NCBI GenBank assembly: GCA_017399865.1
Contig: JAFQAT010000010.1
Span: 1 to 64,000, forward strand
Length of the DNA: 64,000 nt
From: Bacteroidales bacterium
Lineage (GTDB): Bacteria; Bacteroidota; Bacteroidia; Bacteroidales; UBA932
Reading direction: 5' to 3'
Shown here one piece after another: positions 1 through 9,409 of this stretch. Below the pieces are notes generated by a model that saw only the letters and a list, made by a program, of their open reading frames with translations, searched no databases and was not told the DNA's origin. How positions within the stretch are numbered: the first letter of the stretch is position 1; each line of letters opens with the position of its first letter. The position numbers and the translations under genes are program-made.

Positions 1-69
1 CGCGCGAGATTTGCTCTTCTCGACGATAACCTCGCGTCCTTTGCGAACTAATTGTTGAATTGTAGGCAT
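1..69 (-). CDS. rpsL: 30S ribosomal protein S12, N-terminal fragment
   Basis: The first 23 codons on the minus strand read MPTIQQLVRKGREVIVEKSK and then SRA, which is the conserved start of bacterial S12, a decoding-centre protein of the small ribosomal subunit. The ATG is at 69-67 and the gene runs off the left edge, so only the N-terminus is visible. In bacteria rpsL normally opens the str operon (rpsG, fusA), which would lie to the left of the window. A TATATTTG box lies upstream at 122-129. The identification is from the N-terminal sequence only but this motif is highly specific. Confidence 0.95.
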   Translation of the reverse strand, partial: MPTIQQLVRKGREVIVEKSKSRA

Positions 70-121
70 AAATGTTTGTAAATAAATAATTTATGTTCAT
101 TTCCCCATATTTTGGGGGCTG

Positions 122-151
122 CAAATATACGAATAATTTTTGATTTATCAA
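122..151 (-). promoter_or_regulatory. Predicted rpsL promoter
   Basis: On the minus strand TATATTTG (122-129) matches the Bacteroidota -7 consensus TAnnTTTG. A TTG lies 19 bases further upstream, about where the -33 box should be. The spacing to the rpsL start is about 50 bases. This is a pattern match only. Confidence 0.5.
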
Positions 152-204
152 CAATAATATTGAATTTCAGCGCCTTGGATTGTTGATAACCTGCTTTTCT
201 TTTG

Positions 205-212
205 TAACTTTG
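205..212 (+). promoter_or_regulatory. Predicted -7 box for the MGMT-like gene
   Basis: TAACTTTG matches TAnnTTTG, 37 bases before the ATG of the alkyltransferase-like gene. A TTG at 182-184 lies 20 bases upstream as a possible -33 element. Pattern match only. Confidence 0.45.
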
Positions 213-248
213 GAGTTGTGTGTTCAAACCTCCAAATGAGACGCTGCT

Positions 249-869
249 ATGGAAACTGACCCGAAAGACAAGAAATGGATAGTCGTCCGCATAGACGGAA
301 AGATTGCTGCCGTATCGACTGACTACAGGATGCTTGCATCCATCACTGAGCGCCTGGCAAGGAAAAATGCCTGCCATGATGAAATAACCGCTGTTGCCGT
401 AGGTTTTAACGAAGTCTGGAAGCTCAGGAATGAGGTCGGATGGGATGACCTCATGCTGTTCGGGACCGACTTCCAGAAGAGCGTGTGGAGGAAGCTCTGG
501 GAGCTGACTCATACGGCCGAACCTACTGGAAATGACGGTCATGCAGGGCCGGGACCGGAAGCCCGTCTTATCAGCTACAGCGACTTCGCAGACCTGTGCA
601 GGAACCGTGCAGGAGTGCGTGCGGTGGCGCATGCAATCGGGCTGAATCCGGTTTCCGTGATCATACCATGCCATCTTGTCATCCCGAAGGAGTCGGTAGA
701 CAAGATGAGTGCGATCCGGAGAAAGGCGGAATCAACGATATTCAAGGGAGAAGACCTATGCCTTGGCAGCATACTGAAAGACGAATCGATAGATTTCGGA
801 GAATACTCCCTCGGCCGCAGTCTGAAACGGGAACTGATAAATCTGGAGTTGATCGGACACGTTTCATAG
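249..869 (+). CDS. MGMT/Ogt-like O6-alkylguanine-DNA alkyltransferase
   Basis: A 206-residue protein. Residues about 70-170 match the alkyltransferase fold of MGMT/Ogt, which repairs O6-alkylguanine by moving the alkyl group to a protein cysteine. Visible motifs are VRAV with the base-flipping arginine (R124), the N-P-V segment before the active site, and PCH with the acceptor cysteine C141. The usual PCHRV is PCHLV here (L143). The C-terminal part that normally carries a G-x-W-x-K segment is replaced by unrelated sequence. The N-terminal 65 residues form a poorly conserved domain. It is transcribed divergently from rpsL and has a long hairpin terminator just downstream. The family is fairly sure. 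Full repair activity is uncertain because of the altered active-site arginine, so an alkyltransferase-like DNA-binding role is an alternative. Confidence 0.75.
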   Translation: METDPKDKKWIVVRIDGKIAAVSTDYRMLASITERLARKNACHDEITAVAVGFNEVWKLRNEVGWDDLMLFGTDFQKSVWRKLWELTHTAEPTGNDGHAGPGPEARLISYSDFADLCRNRAGVRAVAHAIGLNPVSVIIPCHLVIPKESVDKMSAIRRKAESTIFKGEDLCLGSILKDESIDFGEYSLGRSLKRELINLELIGHVS

Positions 870-890
870 AATCCATTAAACATCAACAAC

Positions 891-936
891 TTACAGAAAA
901 TCGCCTGCGGCATATGCCACAGGCGATTTTCTGTAA
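891..936. terminator. Bidirectional terminator, long perfect hairpin
   Basis: A 17-bp perfect inverted repeat (891-907 with 920-936) contains the core CGCCTG...CAGGCG, and a second palindrome GGCATATGCC fills the loop. A-rich and T-rich ends on both arms fit termination in both directions. It sits between the convergent MGMT-like gene and the GH5 gene. The same CGCCTG core recurs in hairpins at 5139-5164 and 30732-30765. Confidence 0.85.
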
Positions 937-966
937 AAGACTGATTACTATTATTATAACAAGGAG

Positions 967-2613
967 TCAAATAGCGACCAGCTCGACGCTGCAGCCCCAG
1001 AAGACTGAAGGGACGCATTCTTCCTCGGTGCCGTCGTTCCTTATCAAGGCAACGCGATTCAAGGTATAGGACAGTTCCCCTTCCACCAGCTTCTGAAGAG
1101 TAACCCTCTGCGCCTTGGAGCCAAGGGCTGACCGGTCAAAATAAATCGAAGCAGATGCTCCTTCAAAGCCGGAATACTGCTCCTTTCCATCCTCTTCTCC
1201 ATAGACCTTTACATGAAGGGTACCTTCAGAAGGAGCCTTGTCCAGTTCGAAGACAATCCCCTTGTATTCAGACAGGTCTATAGCCGATGAACAGAGGTTC
1301 ACTTCCGACCAGAGGTTCTTCCATGTAAACCTGTACAACAGCGTGAGATCATCTGCATCAGGAATGACGGGAACGAAGCCATCCCCGTGATAGCCTTTGA
1401 CGATGGCTTCCGCCAGTTCAGGATGGCTGAAGCATGGGATGGACCTGTATATTCCGTCCGACAGGCTCATCCAATGGAAGGTGCCGATCCCGCGTCTCTT
1501 GCATTCGCTTACGAACCATCCGGCATAATAGCAGTAATTCTCCAGTGAAGGATTCTCGCTGAAAGTGCCCCACTCGCCTACGATTACCGGTCCGCCGAGC
1601 GATACAAGATATTTCTCAAGGTCATCAAGCATCCTGCCGACCTCCCTTTCCATCGCTCCAAGATCATCGATATGCGGATATGAATGCACCTGGAAAAGGA
1701 TATGATCTTCTACCTTGTCGGAAGGCATCTTCATTTCCTTAAGAGGGTCCTGCAGGTGCGGATTCCAGTCACCTGCGCCGCTGCATGCCCCATAGGTGTT
1801 CACAACCAGATTCCTGACAGCATTGTTGCCTCCGGTAGAGCGGACGACATCAACAAAGCTCTGCGCATAGTCATTTATAGCCTCATAAGCACCTGCAGAC
1901 AGTTCGGCATCGTAGCCTACATTATATGAAGCGAAGCACCATGAACGGTTCCTGTCGAGCATCTCATTGTAGGACTCGAACAGAAGGCGCTGGTCATAGT
2001 CCCTGAAGCGTAAGGCTATCTGCCTCCAAAGACCTTCAAAACGGGCCTTTTCAGCAGCATAGCCTTCCGGAGAAGATACAAGCCACGCCAGTTCCTCATC
2101 CGCTCCGGTATCGTGATGGACATTGATTATACAATAAAGGCCGGCATCGAGGACGTAATCCACGACCTCATTGACACGGTTCATCCATTCGTCATAGACT
2201 TTGCCGTCGGCATCCATATGCACACCCCAGGAAACGGGAACGCGTATGGCACCGAAGCCGGCATCCCTCATCATGGTCATGAGTCCGGGAGTCGTCACAG
2301 CCTGACCCCAGCCGGTCTCCCATTTCTTCCAATCCCTGCCGTCATCGTCTCCTCCCCATAGGGACTCCAGGGTGTTGCCGAGATTCCAGCCCACACCCAT
2401 ATTGGCCACAGCTTCGAAAGAAGACTCGAACGGCAAAGCAGGCCCGTCAGGATCCGGTTCAGGTTCAGGCTCCGGGTCAGGCGTGACCGGAGTTTCCACA
2501 TCTGTCTTCCCGTCTTCATCTTCGAATCTTATGATGCCGTCGGGCATGCATGAGACAAATGTTGAAGCTGCGAAAAGGCAGACAAGCAAAGCCAATAACC
2601 TGAATCTTGTCAT
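967..2613 (-). CDS. GH5 endo-glucanase/mannanase lipoprotein
   Basis: A 548-residue lipoprotein with a signal peptide ending in FVSC (lipid-anchored C22). A Pro/Glu/Asp linker (about 42-58) is followed by a GH5 TIM barrel (about 65-415). The general acid lies in FESYNEM (E217), the nucleophile in VIVGEWG (E347), and NVHHD is present. The WNLGN and SYNEM motifs resemble GH5 subfamily 4, whose members cut beta-1,4-glucan, glucomannan or xyloglucan. Residues 425-548 form a beta-rich C-terminal domain that may bind glycan. It is the last gene of the mannan operon, 11 bases after GH94. It probably cuts glucose-containing stretches of glucomannan at the cell surface; exact specificity cannot be read from sequence. 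Confidence 0.85.
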   Translation of the reverse strand: MTRFRLLALLVCLFAASTFVSCMPDGIIRFEDEDGKTDVETPVTPDPEPEPEPDPDGPALPFESSFEAVANMGVGWNLGNTLESLWGGDDDGRDWKKWETGWGQAVTTPGLMTMMRDAGFGAIRVPVSWGVHMDADGKVYDEWMNRVNEVVDYVLDAGLYCIINVHHDTGADEELAWLVSSPEGYAAEKARFEGLWRQIALRFRDYDQRLLFESYNEMLDRNRSWCFASYNVGYDAELSAGAYEAINDYAQSFVDVVRSTGGNNAVRNLVVNTYGACSGAGDWNPHLQDPLKEMKMPSDKVEDHILFQVHSYPHIDDLGAMEREVGRMLDDLEKYLVSLGGPVIVGEWGTFSENPSLENYCYYAGWFVSECKRRGIGTFHWMSLSDGIYRSIPCFSHPELAEAIVKGYHGDGFVPVIPDADDLTLLYRFTWKNLWSEVNLCSSAIDLSEYKGIVFELDKAPSEGTLHVKVYGEEDGKEQYSGFEGASASIYFDRSALGSKAQRVTLQKLVEGELSYTLNRVALIRNDGTEEECVPSVFWGCSVELVAI

Positions 2614-2624
2614 GATGGCCTATA

Positions 2625-5090
2625 TTATCCTAAAACGACTTCAACGGTATGTGCCCCCGGAGCAAAAGGAATCATATTTCCGTCGACAGGAACTCCGTCG
2701 ACAGTCATCGAAGCGACGCCCTTGCATACGCCCGAAGGGTTCATGACCTTGATCTCATATGATGCTCCACGGAACTTCCTGCGCACGGTGTACTCCTTCC
2801 ATTCAGAGCAGATGCATGGGTCGATCTCCAGACCGTTGTATCCAGGCTTGATTCCGAGGATGAACTGGGTTATGGCGTACCAGTTCCATGCTGCAGTACC
2901 GGTAAGCCAGCTGTTCTTGGCTTCGCCCGGCTTCGCCGCATCCTTGCCTGCGATCATCTGTGAGTATACGTAAGGCTCTACCTTATGAAGGGCACTGTTT
3001 TCCTCTGTATATGAAGGACATATCTTGCGGAAATAATCCCATGCATAGTCACCGCGTCCGAGGACTGTCTCGCCGATGATCACCCAAGGATTATTGTGGC
3101 AGAATATGCCGGCATTCTCCTTATAACCTGCTGGATATGACGATATCTCGCCATACTCTACGACGTATTTCGTGAATGCAGGGTTATTCAGCACGATGCC
3201 GTGTTCGCAGTCCAGGCGCTCCTTGACGGAGTCGAGCGCCCTGCGGACCATGCCATCCTCCAGGCCGATTCCGGCCATGGTGCACCATCCCTGCGATTCG
3301 ATGAATATCTGTCCTTCCTCATTCTCATGCGAACCCACCTTGCGTCCGAAATAGTCATATGCACGAAGATACCAGTCGCCGTCCCAGCCGTGCTTCTTCA
3401 CGGCCTCTACCATGTTCTCGACCAGGCCTTCCGCACGATCGGCCTCCTGCGAGTGTCCGAGATGGCGGCAAAGCTCAACATAATCTCGTCCGCATACCAC
3501 GAAAAGTCCCGCAATCATAAGGGACTCGGCCTTCGAGCCTTCCGTCTTGTTCTCAGTCGTCTGGAAAGACTCGTTAGGATCCCATGAGAAGCAGTTCAGG
3601 TTAAGGCAGTCATTCCAGTCCGCGCGTCCGATCAGCGGAAGCATATGCGGTCCGAGGTTGTTCACTACATGGTCGAACGAAATGCGGAGATGCTCCATGA
3701 GCGACACTTCAGAACCCGGCTGGTTGTCGAACGGCACCGGTTCGTCGAGGATGGTGAAGTCGCCTGTTTCCTTTATATACGCTACAGTACCGAAGATCAG
3801 CCACATAGGGTCATCGTTGAAGCCGCCTCCGATATCGTTGTTTCCTCTCTTGGTGAGCGGCTGGTACTGGTGGTAGCAGCCTCCGTCAGGGAACTGGGTG
3901 GAAGCGATGTCGATGATCCTCTCGCGGGCACGCTCAGGAATCTGGTGCACGAAGCCGACAAGGTCCTGGTTCGAATCGCGGAATCCCATTCCACGGCCGA
4001 TTCCGCTCTCGAAGAACGATGCGGAGCGGGACATGTTGAAGGTCACCATGCACTGGTACTGGTTCCAGATGTTGACCATCCTGTCAAGCTTCTCTTCAGG
4101 GCTCTTCACAGAATAGACGTCAAGAAGGGCATCCCAGTAAGCCTTGAGTTCGGAGAACGCAGCGTCTACCTTTGCCGAAGTATCGAAGGATCCGATCATC
4201 GCCTTGGCCTTGGCCTTGTTGATTATCGGCGAGCTGCCGCTGTGGAGAAGGCCCGGTTCTGCCTCTGCAACGAATTTCTCATCCTGCTCATTCTCGACAT
4301 ATCCGAGAAGGAATATATAGTCCCTGCTTTCACCTGGAGCAAGCTCGACCTCGATATAATGAGATGCAACAGGACTCCAGCCATGGGCGATGCTGTCTGA
4401 AGCAACGCCTGCAAGGACGTTCTGAGGGTCACGGAACTCGTTGTAAAGGCCTATGAATGTCTCCCTGTCGGTATCGAAGCCGTCAACAGGAGCATTCACG
4501 CTGTAGAATGCGTAATGGTTGCGGCGCTCCTTGTATTCGGTCTTATGATAGATTACAGAGCCGTCCACCTCGACTTCGCCGGTAGAGAAGTTCCTCTGGA
4601 AATTCTCCATATCGGTAGCGGCATTCCACAGACACCATTCGGCGAATGACCATAGCTTGAACTTCCTGGTCTGGGAAGTGGTGTTGCGCAAGGTCATCTT
4701 CTGTACCTCTCCCCATGTGTGGAGAGGAACGAAGAAAAGCACACTGGCCTCGATTCCGTCCTTTGCACCGGTAATGCGTGTATAGCTCATTCCATGGCGG
4801 CACTCGTAGAAGTCGAGCGGAGTCTTGCAAGGCTTCCAGCCCGGCGACCACACTGTTCCGTTATCATTGATATAGAAATATCTTCCGCCGTTGTCCATAG
4901 GGACGCCGTTGTAGCGGTAGCGGGTGATCCTGCGGAACTTTGCGTCCTTATAGAATGAATATCCTCCTGCCGTATTTGAAATAAGCGAGAAGAAATCCTC
5001 GTTACCGAGATAGTTTATCCATGGCCACGGAGTCTTTGGGTCCGTGATTACATACTCGCGGTTCGCGTCGTCAAAATGTCCGAATTTCAT
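2625..5090 (-). CDS. GH94 cellobiose phosphorylase
   Basis: An 821-residue enzyme without a signal peptide, so cytoplasmic. Its sequence is that of cellobiose phosphorylase along the whole length: the N-terminal segment with [20 protein letters not shown], then the catalytic alpha/alpha barrel with ADWNDCLN carrying the general-acid aspartate (about residues 491-494). The reaction is cellobiose + phosphate to glucose 1-phosphate + glucose. I chose the ATG at 5090 because family members begin MKFG. The upstream GTG at 5105 would add five residues of poor support. In this operon it would handle the cellobiose left from glucomannan cleavage, parallel to GH130 for mannose-containing disaccharides. 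Confidence 0.93.
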   Translation of the reverse strand: MKFGHFDDANREYVITDPKTPWPWINYLGNEDFFSLISNTAGGYSFYKDAKFRRITRYRYNGVPMDNGGRYFYINDNGTVWSPGWKPCKTPLDFYECRHGMSYTRITGAKDGIEASVLFFVPLHTWGEVQKMTLRNTTSQTRKFKLWSFAEWCLWNAATDMENFQRNFSTGEVEVDGSVIYHKTEYKERRNHYAFYSVNAPVDGFDTDRETFIGLYNEFRDPQNVLAGVASDSIAHGWSPVASHYIEVELAPGESRDYIFLLGYVENEQDEKFVAEAEPGLLHSGSSPIINKAKAKAMIGSFDTSAKVDAAFSELKAYWDALLDVYSVKSPEEKLDRMVNIWNQYQCMVTFNMSRSASFFESGIGRGMGFRDSNQDLVGFVHQIPERARERIIDIASTQFPDGGCYHQYQPLTKRGNNDIGGGFNDDPMWLIFGTVAYIKETGDFTILDEPVPFDNQPGSEVSLMEHLRISFDHVVNNLGPHMLPLIGRADWNDCLNLNCFSWDPNESFQTTENKTEGSKAESLMIAGLFVVCGRDYVELCRHLGHSQEADRAEGLVENMVEAVKKHGWDGDWYLRAYDYFGRKVGSHENEEGQIFIESQGWCTMAGIGLEDGMVRRALDSVKERLDCEHGIVLNNPAFTKYVVEYGEISSYPAGYKENAGIFCHNNPWVIIGETVLGRGDYAWDYFRKICPSYTEENSALHKVEPYVYSQMIAGKDAAKPGEAKNSWLTGTAAWNWYAITQFILGIKPGYNGLEIDPCICSEWKEYTVRRKFRGASYEIKVMNPSGVCKGVASMTVDGVPVDGNMIPFAPGAHTVEVVLG

Positions 5091-5138
5091 TTTACAATAT
5101 GTCACTTATATTATTGAATTCCAACTGTTTACCACTTT

Positions 5139-5164
5139 ACGCCTGCGACAATTGCCGCAGGCGT
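5139..5164. terminator. Intra-operon hairpin with CGCCTG core
   Basis: Arms ACGCCTGCG (5139-5147) and CGCAGGCGT (5156-5164) form a 9-bp perfect stem. A T-run follows only on the plus strand, so on the operon (minus) strand it looks more like an mRNA-stability or processing hairpin than a full terminator. It separates GH36 from GH94. Confidence 0.6.
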
Positions 5165-5192
5165 TTTTACTTAAGTACTTGATTTACAGCTA

Positions 5193-7385
5193 TTACTCTG
5201 CCGTCAGGCGAAGGACGCGGCTGCTCCAGTCGTCCTGCTTGTGGTAGTCAACGATGTGCTTTACAGGGATTTCAAGACCGTTCTCCATTAGGAAACGTCC
5301 GCTGAACGACATTCCTTCATACTTGAGAGGGACATTGTCTATCCTGTTGAGTTCGGTAACCTTATACATCTTGTCAGGATCAAGACCGGCCATCCTCACG
5401 CGTGGGAGATGGTCATCATAGAGGGTCTCGGTCTTCCACCAGTAGAATACGGCCTCATCCTTTTCAGGAGCGACGTACATCAGGGACGCCATGTTATGAC
5501 CGTCATATGGAGACACAAGGCGGTAAAGGTCGCCCAGCTGCACCACAGGACGGATCTCCTTGTATTCGGCGATGGCCTTGCGGCAGAGGTCGCGCTCCTC
5601 CTGGGTCATGTTGCGAGGCTGGATCTCCATTCCGAGACGTCCGCTCATCGCCACGTCGATGCGGTATTTGAGCGAAGTGGTGCGGAACACGGTGTGGTTC
5701 GGAGTCGCGCTGATATGCGAAGCCATCGCAATCGCAGGGAAGAAGTAAGATGTTCCCCACTGCATGTAGATGCGCTGGAGGGCATCGGTGTTGTCGCTCA
5801 CCCAGAATTCGTCGAACCAAGGGAGGACACCCCAGTTGGCACGTCCGCCGCCTGATGCGCAGGCCTGGATGGTCACATCCGGATATTTCGCACGGATGCG
5901 GTCGCATACCTTTGCGAAACCGCGATGATATTCGATGTACATATGGCTCTGCCTGTCCTTCGGAAGATACTGCGATCCATGGTTCGATATAGGCATGTTC
6001 GCATCCCACTTGATGTAATCGATCTTCGGATTCTCGGTCATAAGGTCATCCACGATGCTGAACACGAAGTCCTGCACCTCAGGATTTCCGAGGTCGAGCA
6101 CGAGCTGTGTGCCTCCGCGGCCAAGCACAGGCTCGCGTTCAGGCGACTTGATGATCCATTCAGGATGCTTCTCGTACAGTTCGCTTACAGAATTGGTCAT
6201 CTCAGGCTCGATCCAGATGCCGAATCTGATACCATGCTTGTCAGCCTGCTCCACAAGCCAGCCGATGCCGTTAGGGAGCTTGTTCCTGTCGACCTTCCAG
6301 TCGCCGAGGGCGCAGTTGTCGGTAAGACGGGGATACTTCTCGCCGAACCATCCGTCGTCCATCACGAAGAGCTCGCCGCCCATGTAGGCGATGTCAGCCA
6401 TCATCTGGTCCATTCCAGGCTCGTTGATATTGAAGTATACACCTTCCCAGCTGTTGAGGAGGATCTTGCGGAGGGTGTTTCCATGGGCAAGCTTGTAGCT
6501 GCGTCCCCACTTGTGGAAATTGCGGCTGGCACCGCTGAGTCCCTCATTCGAATATGTGAAGGCAAGTTCAGGAGTCTTGAACACTTCCTTTGCCTCAAGT
6601 ACATATTCTGAATTGTCAGGGTTGATGCCGGCAAAGAACTGATGGTAGTCCATGTCGCGTGTATCGATGCGGAGCTCGTAGTTTCCGCTGTAGCAGAGGG
6701 CTGCTCCGATGACGCGGCCTGAATTCTCCTGCGGCTTTCCGTCCAGAGAGAACATCACTTCCGAATGGTCTGTATGCGAGTTGCGTGCACCATCCTTGTT
6801 CTTGATTACCATCATACCGCGGTCCAGAGGCTCCTGCGAGAGACGTCCCTCGGCAGCCCATGTGCCATGGAGATGGCTTACCCATACGTTGCCGACACGG
6901 ATAGGAAGGAAACCTGAATCGAAGCGTGTCAAAGTCACAGACTTCTTGCCAAGATTCTCGATCTCAGTCCATGTCTCTATCATGTCCACATCCTGATATG
7001 CCTTGTAGCATACGGTCACATAGAAAGGATATACGGTATCCTTGAGCTTCACGCGTGTAATCCGGGCACCGTTCTCCTGAGTCTGGGAAACAGATTCCAC
7101 CTTCAGTACGGTGGACATGTTTCCGTCAGCATGTGTGACACCTACACATGCCTCGGAAGCACAGTTGAATCCGTATGCCGGATATGCGTCCATTCCTGCG
7201 ACGCCTGAAGCCTCGAGTCCTGCAACATCCGCATCAGACAGACGTGCACCATAATACAATACCTTCAGGTCGCTGCCGTTGTCGGCCTTCAGGACCATCT
7301 CCGTATTCGGAGTGGTGATGCGCACCTGGGCCATTGCCGAAAGCGCCACGCAAAGCAGCGCGCTTATCAATGATATTCTTTTCAT
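5193..7385 (-). CDS. GH36 alpha-galactosidase, secreted
   Basis: A 730-residue protein with a signal peptide cleaved after about residue 20 (SAMAQ). The GH36 layout is complete: an N-terminal beta-supersandwich (about 20-300), the (beta/alpha)8 barrel, and a C-terminal sheet. The nucleophile is D461 in KWDAN, and the acid/base is in WVSDNTD (D531). DDGWFG and CASGGGR are also conserved. It would remove alpha-1,6-galactose branches from galactomannan or galactoglucomannan, opening the backbone to mannanases; the absence of a lipobox suggests a periplasmic location. It lies 12 bases after the GH26-GH5 gene, in the same operon. Confidence 0.93.
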   Translation of the reverse strand: MKRISLISALLCVALSAMAQVRITTPNTEMVLKADNGSDLKVLYYGARLSDADVAGLEASGVAGMDAYPAYGFNCASEACVGVTHADGNMSTVLKVESVSQTQENGARITRVKLKDTVYPFYVTVCYKAYQDVDMIETWTEIENLGKKSVTLTRFDSGFLPIRVGNVWVSHLHGTWAAEGRLSQEPLDRGMMVIKNKDGARNSHTDHSEVMFSLDGKPQENSGRVIGAALCYSGNYELRIDTRDMDYHQFFAGINPDNSEYVLEAKEVFKTPELAFTYSNEGLSGASRNFHKWGRSYKLAHGNTLRKILLNSWEGVYFNINEPGMDQMMADIAYMGGELFVMDDGWFGEKYPRLTDNCALGDWKVDRNKLPNGIGWLVEQADKHGIRFGIWIEPEMTNSVSELYEKHPEWIIKSPEREPVLGRGGTQLVLDLGNPEVQDFVFSIVDDLMTENPKIDYIKWDANMPISNHGSQYLPKDRQSHMYIEYHRGFAKVCDRIRAKYPDVTIQACASGGGRANWGVLPWFDEFWVSDNTDALQRIYMQWGTSYFFPAIAMASHISATPNHTVFRTTSLKYRIDVAMSGRLGMEIQPRNMTQEERDLCRKAIAEYKEIRPVVQLGDLYRLVSPYDGHNMASLMYVAPEKDEAVFYWWKTETLYDDHLPRVRMAGLDPDKMYKVTELNRIDNVPLKYEGMSFSGRFLMENGLEIPVKHIVDYHKQDDWSSRVLRLTAE

Positions 7386-7397
7386 ATGCTTTCTTCC

Positions 7398-9404
7398 TTA
7401 AAGCTGTTCCTTTACATATTTTCCCCAAGGGCTGAGGTCTGTTTCCGCCCACGGTCCTTCAGACGGAGCCGAAGGATAGAGCATAGAGCATGTCTCCTTC
7501 TTGTCAGAGATCGACCAGAAGAGGTAGCTGATGTCGTTTGCATCCATCCAATCTACCCACTCCTCGACAGATTCCTTGTCGACAGGGCCCTGGCCGTCTG
7601 CATTCATGCCTCCGCACTCTGTCACGAAGAGGGCAAGTCCCTTGCTCATCGCATAGTCACCCTTCTCGCGGAGCCACTCCTTATGGGTTCCGGCATAGAA
7701 ATGGAGGGTATACATGAGGTTGTCATAACCTGTGATAGGGTCATTGGCAGCGTCATCGACGTTCTGTGACCATCTAGGAGTGCCGACAACAATGACAGCA
7801 TCCTTCTCGATGGCGCGGATAGCCTTGATGACCGTTTCAGAGTATTCCTTGATCTCCGCCCATGTATAGTCGATCTGCTTCTCGTGATCCTTGTATGAAG
7901 GCTCATTCCAGATTTCGTAGATCACGTTAGGAACACCCTTGTATTTTGTAGCCATATATGTGAAGAACTCCACTGCCGCATCGGTGTGAAGACCATGTGC
8001 ATGCCAGTCCACAAGCACATATACGCCGTTGGCGATCGCTGCGTCCACGATTGTGCATGCGCATTTCTTTCCGAATTCAGGATCCTTCAGATAGCACTGC
8101 GCCTGGCACTCGTCGTTGTCGATCTCGACTCCGATGGCGGCACGCACGATCTCCGCATCCCACTCGTCCACAACATGCTTCACAGCACCTGCGTTATAGA
8201 AACGAGGCCAGAGCACGTTCCATCCGAAGCTCGCGCCCTTGAGTTCCACAGTCTCACCTGACTCGTTCTTGAGAGCCGTGCCCTCTACATGGAGGGCCTG
8301 GACCCTGGGAGAAAGCATCACGATGTCCTCAAGAGCTGCGAATTCATTGAAGTCGTCAGCGGACTGCTGGCCAGGGAACGGAGCATAATAATGGTTCGGC
8401 TGGTCGCATGCGTTCCTCCATACAAGCACATACGATACAGGATAGTCCTTCATTACAGGATAAAGCACCTCTGTCCACCACTTCGGATCCTTGAGGGTCT
8501 CATGTCCGGTCTCCGTGATGGCCAGAATCTTTCCATGCTCCTTTGCAAATGCAGAAGAAATGTCGAGGGCGTTCTTCATTGAAGCCATGTAACGTTCCTT
8601 CGGACCTGAATGATAGCAGTCGAAGCCCACCATGTCGATGATTTCATCGCCCGGATATCTTTCGCCGAACACTTCAGGAGCAGAAAGCTCGCCTGCGCCC
8701 GGAGAATATGACCATACGAGGTTAGTCATGCCGCGCTCGTTCACCAGATAGTCGTATGTCATCTGCCAGAGGGCCTTGTACTGCTCTGTGGTACAGAGCT
8801 TCTGGCCCCACCAGAACCAGCTTCCGGTGTGCTCATGCCATGGTCTGAAGATAAGAGGAATCTGCTCTCCGTCTGCAGTCCTGATAGACTGCATGAAGTC
8901 GGCAGCCTTTGAAAGCCATGTCATGAAATAGTCATGCTTCTCGCCGCCAGGGAGGATGGATGCCACCACCTGGTCTGAAGATACATCCCATGCATCACCG
9001 CCGGTAAGAGGGTTGCGCGGGTGCCATGAGAACGTTACGATACCGCCGCGCTCGTGGTGTGCGACAGCAGAGGCACGCATATGATCGAACAGGTTCTTGT
9101 CAAGATTTGCAGGCCAGTCCATCTCTATGCCGCCGAGGTCCATTCCGTATACTGCAGGATATTTTCCTGATACAGCGTAGACGTCCGACTGCACGTACTC
9201 TGATGCATCGTCAGCAAGTTTCCACGAATGACCGTACATGTAGTCATCCTGATGGCCGAACATTATCTTTCCGTCCTCTACAAGGCTTGTGAGTCGGTCC
9301 TGCAGAGCGTCGGCAGGAGTGTTTGCGGCTTCCTTAGGACCGCCGCATGAAATGATGGCGACAGAAATAAACGCCAAGGTCAAAGTTTTCAGTGTATTTT
9401 TCAT
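7398..9404 (-). CDS. Bifunctional GH26-GH5 mannanase/glucanase lipoprotein
   Basis: A 668-residue lipoprotein (SVAIISC, C20) with two complete catalytic domains. Residues about 33-365 are a GH26 beta-mannanase: acid/base E191 in RPWHEH, nucleophile E298 in AITETG. Residues about 368-668 are a GH5 barrel resembling subfamily 2: acid/base E501 in EIWNEP, nucleophile E596 in FVTECGG. The two domains abut with almost no linker. A surface enzyme that cuts Man-Man and probably Glc-rich bonds would suit glucomannan, in line with GH94 and GH130 in the same operon. The GH26 half is closely related to the stand-alone GH26 at 47934-49025. Domain assignment is confident; the substrate of the GH5 half is inferred. 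Confidence 0.92.
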   Translation of the reverse strand: MKNTLKTLTLAFISVAIISCGGPKEAANTPADALQDRLTSLVEDGKIMFGHQDDYMYGHSWKLADDASEYVQSDVYAVSGKYPAVYGMDLGGIEMDWPANLDKNLFDHMRASAVAHHERGGIVTFSWHPRNPLTGGDAWDVSSDQVVASILPGGEKHDYFMTWLSKAADFMQSIRTADGEQIPLIFRPWHEHTGSWFWWGQKLCTTEQYKALWQMTYDYLVNERGMTNLVWSYSPGAGELSAPEVFGERYPGDEIIDMVGFDCYHSGPKERYMASMKNALDISSAFAKEHGKILAITETGHETLKDPKWWTEVLYPVMKDYPVSYVLVWRNACDQPNHYYAPFPGQQSADDFNEFAALEDIVMLSPRVQALHVEGTALKNESGETVELKGASFGWNVLWPRFYNAGAVKHVVDEWDAEIVRAAIGVEIDNDECQAQCYLKDPEFGKKCACTIVDAAIANGVYVLVDWHAHGLHTDAAVEFFTYMATKYKGVPNVIYEIWNEPSYKDHEKQIDYTWAEIKEYSETVIKAIRAIEKDAVIVVGTPRWSQNVDDAANDPITGYDNLMYTLHFYAGTHKEWLREKGDYAMSKGLALFVTECGGMNADGQGPVDKESVEEWVDWMDANDISYLFWSISDKKETCSMLYPSAPSEGPWAETDLSPWGKYVKEQL

Positions 9405-9409
9405 GGTTA

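Noticed and set aside
2440-2500. Short GC-rich repeat reading GSGSGS on the plus strand
   Set aside because: It simply encodes the Pro/Glu/Asp linker of the GH5 lipoprotein on the other strand.
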